This document shows, piece by piece, positions 21,303-32,094 of a DNA stretch of 64,000 nucleotides (position 1 is the first letter of the stretch; every line of letters begins with the position of its first letter). Location of the stretch: the NCBI GenBank assembly GCA_001574975.1, contig KQ965738.1, positions 612,277 to 676,276 of the forward strand, in the 5' to 3' direction. The notes under the pieces were generated by a model. The model saw only the letters and a list, made by a program, of their open reading frames with translations, did no database searches and was not told where the DNA came from. The position numbers and the translations under genes are program-made. Source of the stretch: Gonapodya prolifera JEL478 (taxonomy: Eukaryota > Monoblepharomycota > Monoblepharidomycetes > Monoblepharidales > Gonapodyaceae).

Positions 21303-22907
21303 CCACGCAGGTGTACAGGTGTACTCGGCCGTGTCCGAAATCTGTCAAAGCCCCGTGCCGCTGTTGGGTAATACGACCGCAGCACCCCAAAATTGCAGAT
21401 TCTGGAGAGTTCAAATGAGATATCTGCGGGCTCAAGTCACAGTTCGGGATTATTTTCCTCTCCATGGCGCCAATCGGCGAACTTGTCTTGTCTCGCATTG
21501 TTGATGCATTCTTGCTCCGGTTCCGATCCTCCGACATTGCGGGGACACCGCTCATTGTCTGCACATCGCTGAAGTCGTGAAGGGGCATCCTTCGTGGTCG
21601 ACGCAAAAATGGTCGGTCACCTCGGAGATGAGACAGCCCACTGAATTCTCAACGGAATTGAGGCTATTGTCCGAATGATCCGTCTTCCACGTTCTCTCAC
21701 ATTTCATGCACTTTGCGCAAGCTCATCCGGTGCAGGTATTTACCCGTCTCCTGACATGAACCGGCCTTTAAGTAACCACCAATTACTCATACTCACTCAC
21801 TGCAGTGAGAGATTGACTATGCTTTCTACAACATTTTGCCCGACGCAAGTTGAATTCTCGTGTAGCTGTGGTTCTTAGCGGTTTATTTCAAGACAGTGTA
21901 CATCGATAGACTCATGGGGATGATGAGATGAGGGCCTTGTGTTTTCGTGTCGGGCATAGTGGGGACAATCAGTGGCTCAAACCACGGAAAACGGCCTTTA
22001 TGGTAACGAAAGAAGGGGCAGCGCGATGTCTTGGCTGTAACACGACAAAGAAAGACCAAAAGTTCCTAATCATGGGTTCTCTTCAAGCGGTTTTGTCTCT
22101 TGCCAACACATTTGCTGTAGACTGGGGATTAGCGATGGCACTGATCCGATTACTTCCTCCGAGTAGGGATTTGTTCGCTTGAATGACACGAATGTGTGGT
22201 GTCAACAGAAAACGTTTTCAACCTTCCCTTCCTTGTCCTGAATGTCGCCCACTTCGGCCGCATAGGCCGTCGTGTTTTCATTGTTCCGTCTGAGATTGAA
22301 CTGAAATCGAAGTCGATGGCCTTGCGTCGCAAAAAATGAGCCAGCTGAGGATCGCCGCGCGGAGTCGAAGCGCGCATCTCACTCACTTTTTGCATCGCGG
22401 TCAACACAATGCGAAGGGGACTGGCAGTCAAGAAGAAGGAAAGTAACAGAGAGCAGGGACATTGCGACCACAATGGCGGTGGCTGTTGCAAATGCTTCGT
22501 TACCCTGCGAAGCATTCGGCGACCCACCGGAGAAAATCTTGATCCTCCCATCTGCTGCTGAGATCTTGTAAACGCCTTTCCAGCAAAACGGTATCCCCGA
22601 TGTAATCAATAATGTCGAGCCTGAATAAACCCTCAAGCGCTTCCGTATGTCGCACGGGCACCATTCACTTTGATCACATACGTGCCTGACATCGATTCAT
22701 AGATGGTTGCAGCAGAAAGGTTTGGGGGGAGTTTTCCACCCTCAGGCATTGATTTGCTTTCGTCAGGACAAAAGGCTGTGCGAGTAATTAAATAATGCCT
22801 TATGCCTGCAGCTACCAAACGTTCCAGCGTTTCTCATATAAATCATTGACAGAGATACCAGTGAGTCCCATCTAATTTTTAATTCACCACGAAGCGATTC
22901 ATCGCCG
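21303..22907. other. Intergenic, possible small secreted gene on minus strand near 22.3-22.8 kb
   Basis: Mostly without coding signal. On the minus strand between about 22820 and 22380, fragments such as TYVIKVNGARATYGS and VYKISAADGRIKIFSG, followed by a hydrophobic stretch FATATAIVVAMSLLSVTFLLL, look like the end of a small membrane- or GPI-anchored protein broken by introns. I could not establish a continuous model, so no CDS is called. The remainder shows nothing recognisable. Confidence 0.3.
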
Positions 22908-24020
22908 CTACTGCCACACCTGGGGATTCGCCTTGAACCACTCAACAGTCCTCTTCCTTGCCTCGTCGTATGTGTACTTGCGCTTCCACCCAAACTCCCG
23001 CTCCAAAGCGGACCCATCATATGTCCTGGGCACGACCATATGGTCGAGTGCCGCCTGTGTTAGGACAAGTGCCGGGTTGTATTCCTTGACCACATTCACC
23101 GCCATAATAGCCAAATCCGTAGCTTTCGCAATGCCCCATGCAACCGCGTTTGGCAAGCGGTCCTCGGGGATCATGTATCCCAAGTCCTGCACGATGGGCT
23201 CCACGACATCGTAGTAGTACCGCGGGGGACCGTCCACGATCATGAAGGGCTTGCCCCCAACTTTGTCCAGTGTGATGTCCCCCATCGCAGCGGAGAGGAC
23301 TGAGTGGGCATGCCCGTGGGCCAAATTTCCGACATAGCCATATTGAGCGACAGCCTCGGGCGTGCCCAGTCTTAGGTAACGTTGCTTATTGCGAAGGATT
23401 CGCAAAAGAGGAGGTATCATCAAAGGATCAGCTTCCCCGTAAATCGGAGTGCAGCGTAACGCAAAGGTGCGCAGTGAACCGGAGGATTTGCTTTGAGACT
23501 TCGTCCCGTCGGCGGCGAGAATGAGCTGCTCACCCTCTCTCTTGGTGGCGCCGTACGGCGTGCACGGTTGTGCGGGGTAGGCAACGGAGGCCCCATCGAA
23601 GTTGAACACGGGAACGAAGGCTTCCCGTATGACATCGATTGAGGACGTGTATGCAAGCACGGAGACGCCCTGCTCTACGCAGGCATCGACCACGTTGCGC
23701 GTGCCCTCCACGTTGACTAATTGCAATGCTGGTGGTCCAATGGGTCCCCAGCCTATCATGGCGGCTGAGTGAATGACGGCATCAACTCCCTTGGTTGCGG
23801 CCGAGAGTGCGCTCTTATCGAGAATGTTTCCAGAGATGATCTCATCGGTGGGAGCTACTGGGATGGATGGATGGCGTTGGTCAAACAGCCTTAAGTGGAT
23901 TGGGAGGTTCCGGCGCGCAGATTCCTGCCGGAGCTCGGCGGTGATGGCGCGGCCGAGGAAGCCGGACGATCCCGTGACGAGGACGCGCAGGGAAGTAGAT
24001 GATGAAACGATACGGGGCAT
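22908..24020 (-). CDS. 3-beta-hydroxysteroid dehydrogenase / NAD(P)-dependent epimerase family reductase
   Basis: Single-exon protein of 370 residues. Short-chain dehydrogenase of the extended type: N-terminal nucleotide-binding motif VLVTGSSGFLGRA (G-x-x-G-x-x-G), NVEGTRNVVDAC after strand 4, and the catalytic YGATKREGE (Tyr-x-x-x-Lys), with a typical TSSIDV Ser strand. Sequence order (GNILDKSALSAA, DAVIHSAAMIGWG, RCTPIYGEADPLMIP, RLGTPEAVAQYGYVGNLAHGH) fits the 3-beta-HSD family, which includes sterol C3-dehydrogenases such as Erg26/NSDHL. The substrate cannot be told from sequence. No clear membrane anchor is seen. The Met at 24020 is chosen because conserved sequence starts directly after it; the open frame extends upstream to 24227 without family features. 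Divergent from DRG1, 360 bp away. Confidence 0.88.
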   Translation of the reverse strand: MPRIVSSSTSLRVLVTGSSGFLGRAITAELRQESARRNLPIHLRLFDQRHPSIPVAPTDEIISGNILDKSALSAATKGVDAVIHSAAMIGWGPIGPPALQLVNVEGTRNVVDACVEQGVSVLAYTSSIDVIREAFVPVFNFDGASVAYPAQPCTPYGATKREGEQLILAADGTKSQSKSSGSLRTFALRCTPIYGEADPLMIPPLLRILRNKQRYLRLGTPEAVAQYGYVGNLAHGHAHSVLSAAMGDITLDKVGGKPFMIVDGPPRYYYDVVEPIVQDLGYMIPEDRLPNAVAWGIAKATDLAIMAVNVVKEYNPALVLTQAALDHMVVPRTYDGSALEREFGWKRKYTYDEARKRTVEWFKANPQVWQ

Positions 24021-24380
24021 GTCGGCTTGATGGGGCGGTTCGTGATGGATCCTTGGTGGGGGTCCATCGCCACCGTCCCAAACCTTAGCAAAACCTTGGG
24101 CGAAGCGCCGGCCCGACTGTTTGTTCCATTCAACGAAAACATTCTCAACACTCTTTCGTCGGAGTTTCGTAAATATCCCAATTTTGCGGTGAACTTGGGG
24201 CGGCTTTGTCGGAGGTCCAAAAACCACACCTATTGTGAAAAATTATTATCGGATCCACCAGCTTTTGACAGGCCCATTTTACTCGTGGGAAAAGCAGGTG
24301 ATTGTCTTCTGACTTCAACTAAAAGGACGACCACAGCAACATAAAGCGACATTCTTCGAACCCCCACTGTCGACGCGGAC
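24021..24380. promoter_or_regulatory. Divergent promoter region, 3-beta-HSD-like gene and DRG1
   Basis: 360 bp between two divergent start codons. No distinct motif is identified beyond an AT-rich stretch (GTGAAAAATTATTATC at about 24235-24250). Confidence 0.45.
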
Positions 24381-26188
24381 ATGTCGGTCGTGGACAAAAT
24401 AAAAGATGCGAGTGTTTTGCTCATGCGGTGCCTCATTTTTTCCGTCTCACGTTGTCCCAATCCTCGCTATCTGGGCTTGTCCACATTCTTCCTTCCGCAA
24501 TCGTCGATTCTCAATCCCAAATTTCTTGTCGCCAGATCGAAAATGAGCTCGCGCGAACTCAAAGGAACAAGGCGACAGCCTTCCACCTGGGTCTGCTCAA
24601 AGCCAAGCTCGCCAAACTCCGTCGCGAACTTCTCACTGATGGAGGGAAAGGTGGAGGCGGCGCGGGAGTAGGATTCGACGTTGCGAAAACTGGTGTAGCT
24701 CGTGTCGGATTTGTGGGATTCCCGTCGGTGGGGAAATCAACGCTCATGAGCAAACTCACGGGGGTCCATTCAGAAGTTGGAGCATACGAGTTCACCACAC
24801 TCACAACGGTGCCCGGTGTCATTCAGTACAAGGGTGCCAAGATTCAGATGCTGGACTTGCCTGGAATTATCGAAGGTGCAAAGGACGGAAAGGGGCGAGG
24901 TCGACAGGTGGGTTCTGGTGGCGAGTGACCCAGGACATCAAAGGAAGCGGATCTTTTGGAGAATATTATCGCTCTTTGGAGAGTTTCTCCCTGCTATCGA
25001 AACTCTCTACAGTCTCGGTGACGGAATATCTGAGGAACCAGTCAAAAGTTATCAGCAACCTTGAATCGGCGAGATTGGCTGAATGTTGGATGCTACCACT
25101 TCCCAGCTGGGAACCGGAGGACAACTTGATCCGAATCATTCGTTCATACACCCCATAGGTCATCGCCGTGGCGCGTACATGTTCACTCATCTTCATCGTG
25201 CTGGACGTTCTGAAACCTTTGACTGACAAGCGCATCATCGAGCGGGAGCTGGAAGGATTCGGAATTCGTCTCAACAAGCGCCCACCAGATGTCACGGTCC
25301 GCAAGAAGGAGAAGGGCGGCGTGTCCATGAGTTCCACTGTGCCCCTCACGTACCTGGACGTGGAGCAGGTCAAGGCCATTTTGGGAGAGTACAGGATACA
25401 CAACGCGGATGTCTCGTTCAGGTGCGATGCGACGGTGAGTTGGAGAACGGGGACAGGGGGCGAGGGCAGATCAAGTGGTACGGGGAAGCCATTCAAAACC
25501 CTGACACGCCCTTGTAAAGGTTGACGACTTTATCGACGTCATCGAGGGCAACCGCATCTACGTCCCCGCCGTCTACGTGCTCAACAAGATCGACCAGATT
25601 TCTGTTGAGGAGCTGGACGTCATCTACAAAGTAGGTCTTTGCAGTTAGAATACGGCCGTTATCGTATTGACCAACTGCGGTACGCCCACATCGCTTAGAT
25701 CCCCCACGCCATTCCCATCTCATCTCACCATGGGTGGAACTTTGACGACTTGCTGGAGAAGATGTGGGAGTACTTGGACTTGAACCGAATGTGAGGAAGA
25801 ATTGCTTGACCAACATTTGAAACACATACCAATTTCACTGTTTTGTCTGTTTGTCTGTTGAAACCTCGTTTACTTGCCTTCCGCGCTATCACTTGCAGCT
25901 ACACCAAACCCAAGGGCCAGCTCCCAGACTACGCCACTCCGGTCGTCCTACGTCGGGACAAGTCCTCTGTGGAGGACTTCTGTAACAACATCCACAAGGC
26001 CATCACAAAACAGTTCAAGTATGCATTGGTGTGGTGAGTAACATGGTGCACGTGATTGTGTGACAAGACCCTCCATTGACCCTCCTTGGGTACATAGGGG
26101 AGCCTCTGTGAAACACAACCCGCAAAAGGTGGGCCTGACCCACATGCTGCAGGACGAAGATGTCGTGCAGATTGTTAAAAAGTCGTAA
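24381..26188 (+). CDS. RBG1: Developmentally regulated GTP-binding protein DRG1 / Rbg1
   Basis: Predicted 367 residues, the same length as human DRG1. OBG-type GTPase that associates with translating ribosomes together with a DFRP/Tma46 partner. Exons: 24381-24407, 24536-24907, 25159-25434, 25520-25630, 25699-25790, 25899-26033, 26098-26188, all in phase. Spliced start [18 protein letters not shown] matches the family; G1 is GFPSVGKST, switch region [12 protein letters not shown]3 [20 protein letters not shown]4 LNKIDQ, and the C-terminal TGS domain begins [12 protein letters not shown] and ends [19 protein letters not shown]. The first intron has a GC donor (GCGAGT at 24408), needed to keep the conserved KIKD|IENE join; all others are GT-AG. 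Neighbour genes give no functional link. Confidence 0.96.
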
Positions 26189-26444
26189 GAGGGGACGGTT
26201 GAGTTGAGAAACGTGATCGGTAGAGCCATCGCCCGCAGCGGTCGGCTCACCCCTGGGTTAGCACTGAGAGGACTGCAAGACGGTGGCCTGGGATTCCAAG
26301 CATTATTGGCTGTAGCATAGGGACAGTAAAAGCACTTATTTGACATCCGAGGATTGAAGGACCTGTGGCCACCGGCTCTTTTGATTACCCACCCGGGGCA
26401 GTTGATGCCGCAGTTTCGTTCGATCAGCGTTGCAGCACAGAAAG

Positions 26445-28383
26445 ATGGTGGGTGCGGCTTGCGCCATCTTAATCGAAGGCTTGCCGCTCGGAAACTCATG
26501 TTCTGTCCTTGCAGACCATCGACGTCGATTCTTTACTTCGGAAGGCAGTCGAGAATGGAAGGATGCATGGGGTTGCAGCGGCCGCGACTAAAGGTGAGCA
26601 ATCGGCGCTCAATCGACCTTGTTTCGTCTCTTGTCTCACAAACCAAGTGTTCGGTGTCCTCAACTTTAGATGGCAAAATAATCTACCAAGGGGCCTTTGG
26701 AAAACGGGAAGTCAATTCTCAGTCTGCGCCAGAAATGACCCTGGACACCCCGGTTCGGTGAGAGGGCGTTGTTGGAGTGTGAAATGGGAACGGTTTACGA
26801 CGGGATGCGACACACGCACGGCAGGTTATACTCCATGACAAAAGCCCTCACTATTTGTAGCGTAATGAAGCTTGTCGAGCAAGGAAAACTAGCAGTGAGT
26901 GATTAACCAAGTCACTGGACGCGGTGCCATTTGAGTTAATCTCAGACTCCGTGGTTCGGCTCACACAGCTGGACCAAGAAGCGCGAACGATCCTTCCCGA
27001 GCTTGCAGTCATTCAAGTCTTGAAGGGGTTCGACGCCAACGACGAACCGATTCTCGCGCCGCTGACCAAACCTATCACCATCCGTCACCTCGCAACCCAC
27101 ACATCGGGACTCGTGTACGACACGTGGAATGCCGATTTTAAAAAATATCTTCAGAAAACCGGGAAACCACGAGGTGAGATATTACCGGTCAGTGAGATTA
27201 CAGGAGAACGCTGTGCTCACTGTCCCTTGCTCACGGTGGGTAGGGACACACAGTAAAGAAGTACTACGAGCAGCCGTTCTTGCTCGTGAGCCGGGGGAGC
27301 GATGGGAGTATGGTATTGGAATCGACTTCCTGGGCTGGATCGTTCAGGAGGTCTCAGGCCAGACTGTAAGCTTCGACGGTGTGGCGATTCAAACGTTCAC
27401 GAGGTGACACCAATCATTTTGTGTGCATGAAGTTAGAAGATTTTATGCAGGTAAAGTCGCCCAAGGACTGAAAAGGCCACCATTGTTTCATGCCTTCACT
27501 TCTTTCAGGAGCACATCCTCAAACCCCTCGGCATGTCCCAAACATCCTTCTACATCTCCCCCGCGAACCAATCCCGCCGGCTTCAGGTCGCACAGCGACG
27601 CGAAGACGGGTCCCTTATCCCCACACCGATTGCCGAGTTCATACCCCCGTGAGAGTTTGTTCCGCCAACCGTGCCAGTCCCGCATATGACAACGACACCT
27701 TCTTCGCAGCGCTGGCACTACAGACATGCTTCCTGGTGGATCGGGAATGTTTAGCTCATGCGCGGACTATTTGAAACTTGGTGGGTGTCGATAGTCTTCG
27801 CTTCGTCATCGACAAAGCCGCGTCCGACCCACACAGTCCCTTAGTCACCGCACTCGCCAATGGAGGCGCGCCAATCCTGTCTTCTGAATCTACAAAAGTG
27901 CTCCTCTCAAACCAACTCGGAGGTACGTCGCGACATATCCCTACTTTGGCTTTACATTTACCACGCTCCAATCCCATACAGACCTCGCTGTTCAAACCCT
28001 CCCCGCGGCTCTACCTATTTCAAACGCTGCTGTTCCCCGTCCGGGTGAAAAGTGGAGTGTGCTTGGTCAAGTGAACGTCGTGGATGTACCAGGGGCACGT
28101 AGAGCGGGTAGCAAGTAAGTTTTGTCCTTCTTATGCCCTTTGCCGAACAGTGATGCAATTTGTCAACTTGCAAACGCGTTGCTCAGCTCATGGTCAGGCC
28201 TCGCAAACACGTATTACTGGGTACGTTTCTTGTTGTTTTCCAAACGCTAACACAGTAACCGACAACCGGTCCTTCCAGATCGACCCCGCATCCCGCGTAG
28301 CAGGCGTCCTATGCACTCAGATGTTTCCCTTCTCGGACGCTCAGGTGCTTCAAACGTTCGACGAGTTCGAACGCGCTATTTAG
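26445..28383 (+). CDS. Beta-lactamase-family serine hydrolase (EstB/class C-like), many exons
   Basis: Class C beta-lactamase/penicillin-binding-like fold that in fungi usually acts as an esterase or transesterase. Motifs: nucleophile SxxK in LYSMTKALT (after 26820), RHLATHTSGL, the Tyr motif in EYGIGIDFLGW, and GGSGMFSS near 27745. The join order is supported by phase for most exons. The conserved frame (TIDVDSLLRKAVENG) begins at an acceptor at 26513-26514 and can only be started in phase from ATG at 26445-26447, which is followed immediately by GTGGGT; exon 1 would then be the start codon alone. The C-terminal half (DLAVQTLPAALPISNAA and IDPASRVAGVLCTQMFPF) ends at 28383. Natural substrate is unknown; nothing nearby suggests a secondary-metabolite cluster. 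Confidence 0.85.
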
Positions 28384-28651
28384 TGAGCAGGGTGTGCCAG
28401 AAGGCCATCTCTTCCGTTGATCATCTGACCATACTTCTTTCTATTTAACCTTTTCAGCGCCACCCTGTAAAACACATACTAGGCATTAAGACAAATCTAG
28501 AAGCAGATATAAATTTTTACAAGTGTTGAACACCCCCCTTTGCATCATCATCGCAACTTCATTGTGTTCATTTTCACGCGCCCCTCTCTGTACATAACAT
28601 GCATTTTCCCACTCCTCAGCTACACAACCTCGTCATCACACAACCCTAGTG
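28384..28651. other. Convergent intergenic region
   Basis: 268 bases between the stops of the serine hydrolase (plus) and Cdc73 (minus). AT-richer than the genes and suited to 3' ends of both; no gene. Confidence 0.4.
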
Positions 28652-31043
28652 TCACGCAAGGTACCTAGGCTTGCGCTCCCTCATGAAACGCTCCAGCTTT
28701 TCCCAAAACTCGGTCACGGTTTGCAAGTCCATGTGACGTCTATTCCGGTTCACCTGTGGCAAAACCAATCCCCGTTCAGTCCATAGACACTTCGCCGCTG
28801 CCCCACTTCACGCAACACTCACACTCAAAGCTGCCACGTTCCACCCCTTGACGGGCTCCTTGACCTCGGCGTCGTGCCACTTGAGGTAGAACCCTTTCAC
28901 GTGCTGGAACACCTCGCGCGGCTCTGTCCACCGCCAGTTAGAGAACTGCCAAGGCTGCTCATGCACAAAGCAGGCTACAACACGATCCCTGTGTGCGTTT
29001 GGTTGGGTGGGGTTTAGGGTCGGGAGTCGATTCAACGTCAAAAATTGGACTTCGGCAGGAGCATTCGTTTCCCCCATACCCCCTCCCAGCTCACCACTCA
29101 TCAGGACGCACACTGGCACCGTTATCAACAACAGAGAACGTGATCTCCTTCCCCGTGGACGCGAACTTATGTCGCACATGGAGGCGGGGCTCTTTGGCAG
29201 GGTTCTCGCGGCGGATGTCGTCGGGGTGTTTGAAGCTTGTTCGGGAGCGAGGAAATGGGGAGGGGTGCGTGGTTGAGTGGGTACGGGAGCATGTCAGGCC
29301 TGCTTTGCCCTTCACACACACCGAACACTCAAAACGCACCTGCCCCCTTCCAACAACTCCTTCACATTATACATCTGCACCAGCGCCGTACTCAAACTTG
29401 GCACAATAATGATGGGCGAGGGAAGCGGCCGGGACGAGGGAGCGCCAGGGGCGGGGGGACGAGACGAGGATGTGGATGTGGGGTTCCGGGCGTCGGGGCG
29501 GCGGGAGGTAGAGGATGTAGGAGTAGGTGCGGTTGTAGAAAGTGGGCGTTTGGCTGGCGTGGGCGAAGGCAAAGTGAAAAGGAGGTTGGTTAAAGCGTTT
29601 AATTCAGCAGCACTTACTGTCCCTTCCTGCCGACCCATTTACCCCATTCGCCGCGGGGGTCGCCGAGGCAGAGGTCGGTTTTCGGTCGGCGTACCAATGT
29701 TGTTCGGCGATGCGGCGCACGTGGTCGAATGTCTTTAGGTAGGCGGAAGGAGCATGTAGAGGGGTGTTGAGGGAATGCGGGGGTTGTGGTGAGTTGCGGC
29801 CGCAGAAGCACGACCCCGTTCATCGTTGATCACTGCGCGCGTTATCCTCCTCCTGTGTCACAGAACATCGGGAATCGGGGATTCGGCCACTCGGTCCTCC
29901 TTCCCAGCAGGGGCACCGCGCTTCCCTTCCCATTCCCGTTTCCCTCCCCCCACACCATTCCCCCCACACCGCCATGCCCCGTCCACCACCACCGATATCA
30001 AAAGCGCGTGTGGGATTGGTAAAGCGGGGTCGAACGGCGAGTGCACCAAGTGGCATACCGGCGTCCAGTCCGTTTCTGCAGCTTGCTAACCGCATAACGC
30101 CGCCTCCATACTCGCACATCAGATCTCCACGTCATGATTCACTTCGCTTCCCGACAATCCTTCTTGGGCACCACTACAACCTTCCCTCCACTCTCCAACC
30201 CAACCTACCCATCCTCCCTCACCCCAGCACCACCTCACACGCAACCTCGCCTTCAAATCTCACCTTTGTGGTCCCCTTCGCCTGCAACACGGTCCTCCTA
30301 TCCCCCACAGTACTCTCCCTCGCAGCAACGCGCCTCGCGTACCCCAAATCGCCATCATCCACTCCACCAAGACCACCTGGGCGGGGTCGCTTTGGATCAA
30401 ACGCGTCCGGCACGCCGTCAGCGGGGCGTTTCACGGCCGTCTGAGCGATCGACGATGTCGCCGGGCGGCCACCAAGTCCAGCTGCCGCACCTGCCGCCAC
30501 GGCCGCTGCGAGGGAGGATGCAGCGCTGGCGGAGGCGGATGCAGGTTGCGGTAAGGACGAAGGTGCGGCGGCGGTGGACAAGAGGGAGGTGGTAGGCGCT
30601 CCGGCAGCGGCGGCAGCGTCTGCCCATGGGATGTTGTCCTCGGGGACTTTGGCGAATAAGTAGTCCAGCAGGGGCTTGATATCAACAAACTGCACATTGG
30701 GCAGCCCGGACGCGAGCGCGGCGCGGATGTACTCGGCGAACTCCGAGGTCTGGGGCAGTGGGAGGTCCGGGATGTTGGCGTCCGGTGGCACGCGGGATGC
30801 GAAGTGGGCCGCGAGGAACGCGACCGAGGCGACGGTGTACGATCGCGCGCCCGAGAGTGTGGAAAGGGTCAGTGTCGTGGACGTGTCGGGGGTTGGGGTG
30901 AGCGCAATGTGCGAGGCGTCTTTCCATGCCGATGCGGGCGCGAGCGCGGTGTTTTCGGTGCGCAAGAGAGAGAAGGTCGAGTGGGCGAGGAACGCGCGGC
31001 GGATGATGCGGATTGGAGCTACGGGAGTGGTGGCAGCGGACAT
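28652..31043 (-). CDS. CDC73: Cdc73 / parafibromin, Paf1 complex subunit
   Basis: Subunit of the Paf1 complex, which travels with RNA polymerase II and supports histone ubiquitination and methylation and 3'-end formation. Starting at 31043 (MSAATTPVAPIRIIRRAFL), the N-terminal domain has SYTVASVAFLAAHF and NIPDLP; the middle is Ala-rich with a bipartite nuclear signal (VKRPADGVPDAFDPKRPRP). The C-terminal Ras-like domain is recognisable in PIIIVPSLSTALVQMYNVKELL, RDRVVACFVHEQPWQFSNW and VFQHVKGFYLKWHDAEV, and the last exon NRRHMDLQTVTEFWEKLERF matches the conserved end of human CDC73. Several introns split the C-terminal half (29.1-30.2 kb); two joins there were not fixed. The stop is at 28652-28654. 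This is a good ortholog match throughout both domains. Confidence 0.93.
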
Positions 31044-31319
31044 TGCTGGCGGGTTGTTGGGAGAATTGGCGGATGGGAGGATGGGAAGAGAGAAGGGAGC
31101 AGGGGAGATTGCGTGGCTGGGTACGCAAGCGTCGATGTGGGAGGCAGGAGGAAAGGAACCGGCAGGATTATTGGGTGAAAGGTTGATGGAGGTGAAGTGT
31201 CGGTGACACAACAAAACCTTCATTACGACAAAAGTTATTATAATGGGAGCAGCTACACTTTGAAACACTTTTCCTCTGTTAGCCGCATATCGAGGAAGCA
31301 AGTGCATTTCGTTATTGCA

Positions 31320-32092
31320 CTTTGATCTGTGTCATCACTCCCAAGATTGAAACCTTGTCAATCAAGATTGCGGTTCACTGAACGTTTGTTATGCAACAAC
31401 AGTGTGCATCCCTAATAGATGTAGTATTGAAGTATGTGTGCGCAAAATTAGAATCCCAGTATAGTGTCTGCATTTTGCAATCAGTTGAATACTGAGAGTA
31501 CCAATTTTGCTGAAATTGTGTGAATAACTCCACGAGAAGCAGTTCAATCAAGCGAAATTTTGAGGATGCAACATCAATTATAATGTGCAAAGAGTAACAT
31601 TGCTTAAACCGCAATATTGCACTTCGTTCTGCGTCGTCAACCCCATGACTAAAATTACGCTGGCAATGATGTCTGCTCACTCAGTGTTTGAAATTCAACA
31701 AAAGCATGCGGTCCTGATAGACATTGCATGGAAGTATGTGTCTGCTGAAGATCTCATCTCTGCCTAGCTTCTGCGTCTTGCAATCAGCTGAATACTGAGA
31801 ATAAAAATCTGCTGACACTTCTGTGAATAACTTGACGAGTAGTAGTCCAATCAAAGCGAAAATTCAAGTGTGCATTAAAAATTGTAATATGCAACGAGTG
31901 GTTGTGCTTGAATTGCGATATGTGGATTCATTCTGCGTCGCCGATCCCGTTTTCAAAATTACGCCAGGAGAGATTGCTGCTCACTGAGTGATTCAATTCT
32001 GAAAGCAATGTGTCACCTCAATAGATATTGTAATTAGGCGCGTGCCTGCTAAATATCACGTCCCTGTCTAGCTTCTGAACCTTGCAGTCAGC
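31320..32092. repeat. Diverged tandem direct repeat, period about 303 bp, about 2.5 units
   Basis: AT-rich DNA without genes. The phrase TTGCAATCAG-TGAATACTGAG occurs near 31475 and 31778, with a third diverged copy TTGCAGTCAGCTA near 32082: spacings of 303 and 304. Other landmarks keep the same spacing: TTCTGCGTCG...AAAATTACGC near 31625 and 31930, and TGTGAATAAC near 31520 and 31824. Units differ from each other by many changes, so the array is old. The right end is cut by the copia-type fossil. Confidence 0.75.
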
Positions 32093-32094
32093 TA

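Noticed and set aside
20715-21371. Plus-strand frame of 218 codons rich in Leu/Ser
   Set aside because: It is the complement of an acidic Glu-rich minus-strand frame and has no start context or splice logic of its own.
26445-28383. Assignment of the serine hydrolase as a LovD-type acyltransferase
   Set aside because: The fold family is the same, but no polyketide or other biosynthetic genes are nearby and no specific LovD residues could be verified.
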